Assembly (NCBI RefSeq): GCF_037042905.1
Contig: NC_087259.1
Location: forward strand, 20,170,501-20,234,500
Reading direction: 5' to 3'
Origin: Lytechinus pictus
Lineage: Eukaryota; Echinodermata; Echinoidea; Temnopleuroida; Toxopneustidae
Length of the DNA: 64,000 nucleotides
Under the pieces are notes generated by a model. The model made no database searches, was not told the DNA's origin, and saw nothing but the letters and a program-made list of their open reading frames with translations. A program made the translations under genes and the position numbers. This document shows, one piece after another, positions 11,301 through 23,300 of the stretch. Position 1 is the first letter of the stretch; each line of letters begins with the position of its first letter.

Positions 11301-14300
11301 AAAAAATTACTACGATTTTATATACCATTGCCCTCTTTTTAACGTGAACTATTATTGTACCTTGTAATATTTTTTTTCAAAGTTATTTTACCTCCTATGA
11401 CTGAAATTGGTGTCAATACACCATTTGATTAATTTTCTCTCTCATATATTTTCATGTGCTTTTGTATATATGACCGTGACACAAAATAAAAAAGGAATCA
11501 CTGAAAATAAGAAATTACTAAAGAAAAAAGGAAAGGAAGGAAGGAAGCAAGGAAGGAAGAAAGAAAGAAAGAAAGAAAGAGGGAAGATGAATGAATGGGT
11601 GAAGGAAAGGATGAAGGAGAGAAAGAAAAAAGGAAAGAAAAGAGATGGAGAAGAAAGAAAGAAAGGAAAGAAAAAAGGTTTCCTTCATTCTTTGAAATTA
11701 ATGAAGAAAAAGGGAAAGAAAAGAAAGGAAGGGAAAATGCATTAATGGGTGAAAGAAAGAATGGAAAGAAATAAAAAAAAAATGGGGAAAAGAAAGTAAA
11801 AGGGAAGAAAGAATGAAGAAAAAAGATTTCCTGCATTTTTTTTAAGAAAGAAAGAAAAGAAAACAAAGAAAGAAAGGGGAAAAACAGGAAGGAAGGAAGG
11901 AAGGAAATAGCAAAAAAGGAAAGAAAGAATAAGGAAAAAGAGAAGAAAAGAAGAAAATAAAGAATGAAAGAAAGACAGGATGAAACTTTAGTGGAAGGAA
12001 AGAATGAAGTGAAGAGAGAATAAAAAAGAAGAAAATAATGGAAGAAGGAAAAGAAAGAAAGAACAAACAGAAAAAGGAGAGGAAGGGAGAAGGAAGCAAA
12101 GAAAAATTAGAGGAAGAAAAAATGAAGAAAGAAGGAGTACATGTAAGAAAACAAAGGAAACAAATAAAAATGAACACAGAGAGAGAGAAAAAAAAAGATC
12201 AGGAAAGCAAGCTAGGAAAATTTGAAGATAGATGGAACAAAAAAGGCAAGCGGGAAAGATAGAAGGATAGAAAAAAAAGAAAGAAAGGAAGGTAGCAATT
12301 AAGTAAGGATTAAGGAAGGAAGACAAAGAAAGAAAGAGGAAGAAAGCTCAAATTTGAAACAAAACAAAAAATGCAATCATTTAACAAAAATCTTGCTATT
12401 TGTTTAAAATATATTTTCAAAATTGTTGGAAAAATTAACGTTTTAGAAATAAATAAAATTTCACAGAGAAACATTGACAAACTTAAAAATCAAATGAATC
12501 ATCGCGGCATCGTGGACTTGCACGCATCTTTCTTCCCACTACACCGATCACAACACTCAAAACAACGGCTGAAACTAGTTATGAAAACTCAATAACTTGC
12601 TCCTCCGATCACATCACCAAATCAGTAATCTGAGAATCCATATAAGTATAACAATTTCCCGCCGTTTTTAGGATTATTTTGTTGGAATAACTATTTTTCA
12701 TGTGAGCTTGTTCACTTTGATTCGAAGTTTGATCGGGGATAGTACCGATGTGCACAGCAGCATGGAGATCCATGCATGCCTGCCACACAGGCTGGAGGCT
12801 GGGCGCACCAGCCACATGTATGTATGCTGACTCTGTGTGTGTGTGTTTTTGTGTGTAGATCCCAAAAAATGTCGCAAACTGGCTTGCAATTTGAATTGAG
12901 GGAAGTTGTTAACTTTGTTTTGTCTCTTTCTCTTCTGTATTTTTGAGTGTGAAGTATGGGGAAACTTTGTAAAATGTAATTTCACAGTGAGAATTTTGCT
13001 TGCCCGATTCGGGCAAGTAGTTTTTGTCTTTACTTCAAAACACTTGCCCGACTCTAACTTTTACTTGCCCCGGGCAATCGGGCAAGCGCTTATGTCGCAC
13101 CCTGGGTTATTTTGTACCGTGACTGATTCTTTTCCCAAAATAGTATGCATTATAGCCTTGAATATTTCAAAGGACAGAGTAAAATAATAAAACATCTAAA
13201 CTGGGCTTCCTAGTACAAGGGGATGCAATCAATGTTAATAAAATCGATTGTATCTTTTGCATTTCAGGGCCCCATCGCATAAAGGTTGCCACTATGGTAA
13301 CTTTGCCATCCAACTACCATGGTAACGCTGATCAACAGCCAATCAAAATCAATGATTCCATGGTAGATATCATTGCATAACAAAGTTACCATAATTGTAA
13401 TGTTTATGTAACAGGGCCCTGGGCTCTTTATCTGTAATGATACATTGTTTGTAACATATATTTTTATGTCACCTATTCAATGCAGATATTGGAATTGAAA
13501 ATTGTGTATATTGCCACCTCTGCCGATGAGCACCACATCAGGCTGTCGACAAAAGAAAATTAAAAGAAATTTCAATTTTTACATGCTCCAGAATCTCATC
13601 AAGTTACAGTTGCGACATACTCTTGTTGAAATAAACTGTAAGTCTTTGCCATTCTTTCCAGATCAAGTTGCGTGTTCTGTTCTGCAACCCTACAAACGCC
13701 TCGATGAAACCCTGTCCGTACTACTTCAAAGGAGAGTGTCGTTTCTCAGAAGAGGATTGCAAGTACGTTGAATGAAGAATCTATTGCTTTACTTTAGATT
13801 TTTTATTTACACTTATGTTTGCTATGATTAATCCTTTTCAGAAATTCAAAATGTTCAAATGTTCAAATTCATTTTCTCGACCTTCTAGTAGCGGTTCCAT
13901 GACATTTGCTCCTGCGACAATTGCCCCGCTGTAAATTCCACTCCCTAATCGAATGACCAACTTGAACCCTGGATTTAACACAATACCCTACCATAACATA
14001 AAACCCTATTTCAACCCCAACCCTAATAAAGCCCAGAAGAATGTCTCGTCACCTCAGTACCCTTGCGTCCTTGCTCAGTTTCTCGTACATTTTGGTTTAG
14101 AATGCATGTCTATCCCTCACTGTGACAACAAGTATTTTAGATATAATGGTGATGAATTACATTTCTTTGTTTGAAAGGTGAATTTTAGTGTGTCAAGTTG
14201 GGATGGGTGTTTGCCATTCTTGTTCATATCGTGTTTTATTTGTTTTCCTGAATATAGGTTTTCTCATGGTTATATTGTCAATGCATCTGAACTTCAAGCA

Positions 14301-17300
14301 TTCCAAGAAATAGATCTCAGGTAGGTATCTCCTAGAACTCATCTTTGTTTTAAATTCTGTCACTCTCCTCCCTTTCATTTGCTTCTCGTCCTTCTGAGAT
14401 TTCTTTTCCAATCTCATTCTCTCTCTTCTGTCTTCAATTTCTTCCTTTTTATGTTTCCCATGGCATGTCTTCTCCCATCTCATCTCTTCATCATTGACCA
14501 CTGAGGTTGCCATCTTAATCTCTTGCGTCTTCTTTTTTTTCACTGCGTTTGGGTCATCAATTCTCCACTTTTTTGTTCATAATTGTTTCTCTTTACATGT
14601 CGTTAATAAATCTAACCCCAATCAAATTTGTATCTTTCCTTTCAGCCAGCTGTCAATAGAGGGCAGGTGTCTTGCCAAGTACAGTGATGATATTTGGTAT
14701 CCCGCCAGTATCACTGACATTGACAAGGACACCAAAAATGTCACTGTTTGCTTTGAATCCTATGGAGACTCAATCACAGTCGGGGCTGAAAATGTGTTAC
14801 CAATTGGTAAGTTAATACATTTGAATACTAAGTTAATACATTTGAATACTAAGTTAATACATTTGAATACTTAATCCACCTAAAGTAAATGCGTTGAGGT
14901 TTTACAACATCGAAGTTTATGCCTTTATGCAGTTGATCGCTCCTTTCATGTAGGAAGGCCCAGATCATATTTTAGTGTCTCGAGACACATCTCGTCTCGA
15001 GACAGTGTTTCGTCTCGGTCTTGTTGGAAATGTCTCAAATTTGTAGGCCGAGACACGGAAAACAGCTCAGTTTTTGGACAAGTTATTCCTAGATTCTCAC
15101 TGCTTTCCAACCGATCTATAACATGAAGTATGCATATCTTTCGTGATTTAAACTCAAGATTTTAGTTACAAATAGGTGTAGAAAGAGAAAAGATTTAGAG
15201 TTGGGTACCTTGAGATACAGTCTGTAGATTTATCACTTTTTATGAACAAATGCAGTAGAATGTGTGCTGCTTTTGTGTCACCGTCCTCTCAGATTTTTAT
15301 CAGAATTGACGGCGCAGACTGAGCTGGTTCGTTGGCTACGAGCAGCTGTGTGTGTTAAGGGGAGCTGGGCCTGGGGTGGCTGCCTACCCGTGGCCCTTAC
15401 CCCCTATTTCAGTCTTCTCACCCCCTTACAATGGGGCACCCCCTTCCCCCAACCCAGCCTTTCCCGGTATGATTACGAAGATGAATATGATGAAGAATGT
15501 GATGATGGTGATTATGATGATGATTGATGATTGGAAGTTTAAATCAGTGGTGATTTAAATCCTGATTTAAAAAAAAATTATTTGAATAAAAACAAGACAA
15601 GACAGAGACTTGTTTTCAGAATCACTTGTTGATTTATGCAAATGAAGTGCTTTCATAAATAATAGAACGCAGCTGCGGCATTGTGTAGAAATAACTAGCG
15701 TCTCGTATACTGTCTCAGCCAGTATTGTCTAAGTCTTGTCTCGGTTTTGAAGGTAATTGTCTCGGTCTTGTCTCGGCTGATTCTGAAAACAAATGTCTCT
15801 GTCTCTTCTCGGCTGAAACTGTCTTGGACCCAACACTGGCCCAGATATGTGTTAGATGTCAGTTCTTTGTTAGGCATGCTTGAAGCAATCTCCAGCTAAA
15901 GACATTAGCATGACTGAAATCTTTAAAAAGAGAGGTATCTTCCCGTCTTAGTCAGGATTCATATTGGTAGGATTTTACAGGAAATAGAAAGAAACAAATT
16001 GATATTTCTTTGTCAGTGGTAAAAGTTTTCTTTCTTTTTTTGTCAGCAGTAAGAGTTAAAGAAAGCCAGATCATTTTGCATTTTTCTTCATGTAAAAATT
16101 GATAATTTTATAAAACATGTACTCAGGATATTTTTCATATTAGCAAAATGAAGAATTTCATATGAATTGTAATAGTCATTGAATATCCATTTATTGATTG
16201 ATATATTCTATTGATTTCTGTCCGGGCAGAAGTCTATTCATATCACGAGAAGCTTCATGAAAGTTTTGAAGATTGATTAAATTTAATATAAGATTTATGT
16301 CATGTGATGTGATTGATAATTATTGGAACTTTTCACTGGCAAAGCTTCTGAAGTCTATGATTATATGAAGGAAAATCTAGAAGTTATGCTTGAGAACATT
16401 AGCAAAAGTAATATCAGAAACGAATATAAAGTTTGTATACTTACCAGATATGCACTCCCCTCACTTCGGTATATGCTTACTGTTCATGACATTAATGCCA
16501 CACATCTTAAATCGCTCGATGTAATATTAGATAAGTATCTTAAATTATGGTTCGGAATACCTCATCGCGGTGCAAATATAGCTGTGGTACACGATCCTGA
16601 TGGACTGAACATACCTACCATTTCCGACCTCTACCGAATATGCCATTGCCTGGCTTATAGCAGATCCAGGATGAAAGGTGATGAGATCGTCAACCACGCC
16701 CTCGACCGCAGACTAGAGAGGGAAAGTGAATGGTCAAGGCAAATGTCCTTCACGGTAGATGCACATGAAACTCACCTTAAAGTATCGGACTCGTTGAATT
16801 GGAACCAGGCAAAGACTCATATAAAAAAATCAATTAGAGAAGACTGTAGAGAAAAGTGGATAAAGTTGATCGAACCACTTCTGGTACAGGGAGAATTCAT
16901 GAAGATAGTTCATATGGAAAATACCGATGTGACATGGAAATCGATTATCTATAATGTACCACAGGGTGTTATGAAATTTATGGTTAATGCAGCAATTGAT
17001 AGTCTCCCTACAAATAAAAATCTGTACCGTTGGGGGAAAAGAATCTCAGACAAATGTAATCTTTGTAACTCTACTGGTACTTTACACCATGTTCTCAACA
17101 ATTGCGAAAAGATGCTCGACCGATATACCTGGCGCCATAACAACATAATACACATCATACTAAAAAACATAAAACCCACCACAAGCAATACCAACAGAGT
17201 TTATGCAGACATCGAAGGGGAAAGTATCAACGGGGGCACCGTACCACCACACATAATACCAACCCAACAAAAACCTGATATTTGCTACATTGACAACAAT

Positions 17301-20300
17301 AATAAAACCATCACCATCATCGAACTTACTGTACCATTCGAAACAAATATTGAAAACGCACATCAACGTAAACAAGACAGATACGCAGGACTCGTACACG
17401 ACATCACGGCAACAGGTTGGAAGAGCAATCTCATATGCATCGAAATTGGTTCACGTGGTCTAATAACCCCCCAAAATAAATATAGAATGAAAGAAATACT
17501 CAATCTCAGTACCCACTCAGAAAGATATCCTGATTTTAGGGACCAAATAGTCAAGACTGTTCTTTTAAATTCTTACGTAATATTTCAAGGCAGGCGTGAG
17601 CCAACATGGCAGATTGACCAATACATGAAAGTATAATAGAATTTTTTTTATAAGTTAAAGTTAAATATATATCTACTGTTCCTTAATTTGCCAATCTGAT
17701 TATATTAACGCATATTTAAATCTGTCATTCAATCCAACATACCATCATGTTCGTATACAAGTTACGGTAGTATTGTTCCATTTTCTACCCCCCCCCTCCC
17801 CTTACTTCTACCCAAACCCAGTCTCTCTCTCTCTTTCCCTCCCTCTCTATCTCCCTCCCCTCCCGATTTCTCTTTATGCTACCTCCCCAGTGCCACGTGT
17901 TTGAATCTTTATTGTTACGACCATTTGGATCTACATCCACATATTTTTGCCATTTCATGACAATGTTGTATACTGTACTGATCAGTAAATTATGTATTAT
18001 TTCGATCTCTCTTCTCCTTCCCTTTACCGCTTTTTCTTCTATTTCTTCCACTCCCTCCCCTTCTCCCCCTCTCTCTTCCTCGATCCCATCTATCTAATGC
18101 CTTTTTTTGTTTCTTTCTCTCACTCTTCCCCTCTCTTACTTCTTTTCCCCTCTATTTTTCCATATCTCTCACTATCTCTCTATCTTACTGTGTACCATGT
18201 GAATGCATTCATCGTTGTTGAATTTATTTGTATTGTATTTTAGATATTTAATGTTATAATCGTTATATTACTGTATCAAACAGTAATAATAATGTATTAT
18301 GATCGTAATGTATAATGTACTCTGATTTATGTATCATGTAATGATGTAAATTTAACCTGCCGGCCAACCTGATAGGTTGCCGGGCCTGGTTTTTGTTATG
18401 CTTGATCTTTAATAAAGACATGATGTACTACTTAGTCCAAATGCTGAAAACAGAAACAAACAGAAAAGGGAGAAATAGAGGTTATTTCAGCAGTACATGC
18501 ATATGAAAACGTTAATACATGTAGTATTGTGACTTATCATAATTCTTACATAATATACATGTTAGATTGCCCATCAGCACAATTACTAGCGGTAAATTGC
18601 CTATTCGTCTACTGCCAACTCATACACTTACTACATGGTCTAATTTCATGTAATCTCATGCCATTCCGTCCAACATTTCCTCTAACAATCATTTGGTCCA
18701 TTAACCATTTGGTCCAATCACCACTTCGTCTAATCACCATTTCGTCTCATAATCAGTTGGTCTAATATCGATTTCATTTTCATTCATTTTGTACAATTTA
18801 ACTCAAATTAGACCAAATGGTATATGGACTTAATGGCCATTGGACCAACTGGTTATTAGACGGAATGGGCAATTGAACAAATTGGCAGTACACGATTTGG
18901 AAATAAACCATAGTAGTGGTAATGGTTTGATTCTGAACAAGAAGAACAATGGTTAAGCTCTTGTCTTCTAATGCATGTTTATAGGATCGCAGACAACTTA
19001 CGATGAGGAGGAGGAAGAGGAAGACGACAACCAGAGCATGGACAGCGATGGCGACATGCCATCAACATCAGCGAGTATGAGTCGTCTTGGGGACAATGAG
19101 GAGGAGGAGGAGGATGCGGTACCAGACATTCTGTGGAAACCTTCGGGTCCATCTTGTAAGCTTGGAGAATGGGAGACGCATACCAGGGGCATTGCATCAA
19201 AGCTCATGGCTATGATGGGCTATGAGATAGGGTAAGTACAGTGGCGTATCTAGGGGAGCAATGGGGGGAGGGCACTTGCCTAATGGTGCACTAAGTAAAC
19301 AAAAAAGAAAATTGCAAATTTAATCTAAACAACCAAAGAAGTAGTCACCGCCAATACTCGACAGAAGCTTGATTTGATCATATGTCGCCAGTGATAGATA
19401 TGTTGGAGAGGGATGGTGTAGTTTTGCACTTGCTCCGCCCTAATTTCCTAGATAAGATTTACATTGCATGTGAATTTACCAAAGATGAAAACCTCAAAAC
19501 TTTGTCAATTATCCAAAGGAAATGTTGATTTTTTTTTGTTTTAATGTAATACAGTTTGCTAAGCAGCTCCTAAATGTATAAAATCAAAAAAGAAATAGAT
19601 AAATTCAAAATCAAAACTGATCTTTGAACCCTTTTTATACCTATGCAATGGTACATGTAGCTTTCGAAAAGTATTTAAAAGGGTGTTTTTTTACTCTTCA
19701 TTGTTTTCCCTTTCTTTTGATACACAGGAAAGGTCTTGGCAAGAATGGAGAAGGGAGAACAGAACCAGTTGAAGCTGTGATTGTACCTGCAGGTAATTGT
19801 ATTTTCAACTAAGAATGTTCTTACCAATTTGTCAAATCAAAATTTCTTTTAATGAAAATTTAAGGGTTTCAGTTAGGTTTTGAAGGGTTTAACCTTTATT
19901 AAACTGGGGGGGGGGGTCAATTTGACCCCCCCTCGACAAATTTCGTCACTACGCCGTCGCGCCAAATTTTTTTACCGCACCGCTCGCTGACTTTTTACTC
20001 TCAAGTCTTGCGCATCTTTTGAGACCAAATTTACGACGCCCGGGTACGTGGTTCCGAAATTACGCAACATTTTGCAAGTGAATGTCAGACCCGAAATTGC
20101 TCAAAAACGTGATTCTGTGTACAAAGTCAATGCAAATTGTGTTTTTTAACCAAAAATCATAAATGTATGATTATTTTCACTTTTGTTGGTTTTAATGGAT
20201 TTATTTTATGCTTTTTATGATCGCAAAAGGGTCCCTGAAAAAGTTCATCGGAAAAAACAATAAAAAACAAAGGTTTGAAAAAACAAAGAAATACATAAGA

Positions 20301-23300
20301 ATTTAAAAAACAATAAAATACATAAGAAATTAATCATATTTTTGCAATTTTTTTGTAGATATTTGTTAGAAATGTAATAATTGATACTCCCACCAAAAAT
20401 TAGCATTCTTCTAGCTAGATAAATTGAGTTAAAGGCAAAAACATACACAAAAACCCAAATTTAGGGCAAATTTCATACGCTTATTTGCATAATTAATTAA
20501 TAAAAAAATATGAACAATTAATATTTTGAAAATTTTTCTATACAGTCTTGTAGTTTACATCCGGCTCTACGCGTGTGCAAATTTTCGCGGCTATCACGCC
20601 ATTAGCAGCCAAATACCCCCCCCCCCCCCCCCCCCCCCCGTATATACAGGTCCGAAATAGCCCAGTTAAGATAGGGTTACAGGCAGTATCATTTTTCGAT
20701 GAGGACGAAAGGGAGGCATTATCATTATATGAAAAAAAATTAAAAATGGTAAACCTAATATTGGATAAAGTTGAAAAGGTGATGTACTTTTAAATGATGG
20801 TTAAGTATGAACTATCATAATTTTGTAAATTGTGAAACAAAAAATATAATCGTCATATAGCTTGAATGCTAAGCTATGTATATACCAATAATACCATTGT
20901 TTTGTGAAATGCATTGAAAGAAATTATACCCAAACCTAAAATTTGATTGATTCTATATTTGTTTTCTCTCTCTAAGGAAAGTCCTTGGACACTTGCATGA
21001 AATTGAGAGAGATGAAGAAACTTGGGATTGTGGGTAAAAAGAAGAAGAAGAGAGGCAAAGGAAAGAATAACAAGAAGAAAAATGGTGGCGGTAACAGCAA
21101 GTTGACCAAGTTAAAAAAGCCCAAAGATGTCTTTGAGTTTATCAATACACATCTCGGTGCAAAGAAAAGTAAGTAATCTTTTCATACACTAGTGTAAATG
21201 CTTTGCAATGGGCATATTATGTTGATAGATGAAGATTAATATAAGTTTTGGTATTGTTTCATAAAGCTGACTGAAGGTCATGTTTAGGTGCCAACGCACT
21301 CATGTTATTTACATTCAATTTCAATTTATTTGCTCATAAAAATCCATACAAAAACACTGCATATACAAAGTATCGTATTCACAAAATAGAAAAACAACAA
21401 CAACAAATAGAAATAAACATTAGATTGAATATGAGAGGGACAGCAAGAAAGGAACAAGCCTTGTGATTAGCTGACCCTATAACATAATAATTGTAAAAAC
21501 AAAATCACTAAACTACAACGTAAAGGGGGGGTGCCTATATTGCCTGAATGAAACTTATACAAACAACCTTGATGAATAACTACTTAAAATAAATTGCCTT
21601 GATTTTGACTTTAAAACATTTAATGAAATTGATTGCTTGATATCTACAGAATCAGAATTCCAGAGTTGTGGTCCATGAAATAAAATTGAGTTTTTAAAAG
21701 ATGAGAGTCTTGGGTTAGGTAGATGAAAACTTCTTTGCATTTCTTGTGTTGTATCCATTTACCATATAGAAAATCACAATCAGATGGTAATTTTTACATT
21801 TTTGTACATGTTTATTGAAAAAAGTTGATCATGGCTCCTGGGTGATCTGATTGAAATACCACACGAAACTGGGAATTACATGCAATTTTAGTCACGCATA
21901 AGAAACGCACTTGTAAAACACCCCCATGGGCATTGATTTAAAATGTAAAAAAAAATGCTTCAAAGTAATTTTGATAGGTTAATTATAATGCAACTACAAT
22001 AAGAGTTTGTTGGGATTTTTTTTTTTGGGGGGTTATACTTTGAATGTTAGGGAATTTTAATTGCATTATTTTTGCATTGGACCTTTTTAACCGTACTATT
22101 CTTATGAAACAATATGAAAAGAAGTTGGTACTCACAACATTTGTTTTCACATTTCCTGCAACAAGTATATCTTTCAACAAGTATATACTTTTCAAGTATA
22201 TCTATTCATGTTCACTTGATTTTGGTGTATTCACAGAACACATCATGCTCGTATCATTATTTTAATTTTTTGAGATGATACAAATGCCATATGTAAATAT
22301 ATCGCCTTTGATTTTATGAGATCCTTTGTTGAAATTACCAAACCTTCATCTTACATGCATTTACATTTCTTCTTGACCTTTTGACCTTTGCAGTAAAGGT
22401 CAACGAACTGTTAGCAGACAATACAGTACTGGTGAAGACCAATCGGGTGCACAGAGAAGAGAGTCAAGGAGAGAGGAAAGCTAATACAAGACAATTGAAT
22501 GTCCAGGTAAGTTTGGGTTTTCAGTTTGTGTGGTAAGAGATAGGCAGTCAGTATCAAAACAAACGTTGGTCCAAATCTTAGCATCCTTATTCGTAGATTC
22601 AATAAATTACAGATTTGCCATGGTTTGCCAGACTGCTTCATGAAAAGTAAGTGTAAGCTGATGAAAATTTATACTTAGACTTGCAATTGATTGTATTTTT
22701 GTCTCACCTGCATAGCAGTGTGAGACTATAGGCGTCGCTTTTCCGACGGCGGCGGCATCAACACCAAATCTTAACCTAAGGTTAAGTTTTTGAAATGACA
22801 GCATAACTTAGAAAATATATGAACCTAGTTCATGAAACTTGGCCATAAGGTTAATCAAGTATTACTGAACATCCTGCCTGAGTTTCATGTCACATGACCA
22901 AGGTCAAAGGTCATTTAGGGTAAATGAACTTAGACCATGTTTGGGGAATCAACATCAAAATCTTAACCTAAGGTTAAGTTTTTGAAATGTCATCAGAAAA
23001 TATATGGACCTAGTTCATGAAACTTGGACATAAGGTTAATCAAGTATCACTGAACATCCTGCATGAGTTTCACGTCACATGACCAATGTCAAAGGTCATT
23101 TAGGGTCAATGAACTTTGGCCGAATTGGGGGTATCTGTTCAATTACCATCATAACTTTGAAAGTTTATGGATCTGATTCATGAAACTTGGACATAAGAGT
23201 AATCAAGTATCACTGAACATCCTGTGCAAGTTTCAGGTCACATGATTAAGGTCAAAGGTCATTTAGGGTCAATGAACTTTGGCCAAATTGGGGGTATTTG

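Noticed and set aside
11407..12326. Lys/Glu-rich and Phe/Ser-rich frames of 70-120 codons on both strands
   Set aside because: They arise from the polypurine tract and have no domain or normal composition.
15264..15558. frames with a C-terminal acidic or Met-rich tail
   Set aside because: They lie inside the hAT-like element at 14966-15838, and the tail comes from a short GAT repeat.
17160..17554. minus-strand frames opposite the retrotransposon ORF
   Set aside because: Antisense shadows of the well-supported plus-strand RLE ORF.
20612..20639. long C homopolymer, also at 34676 and 41267
   Set aside because: Possible structural interest, but homopolymer length is easily mis-assembled, and nothing around it indicates function.
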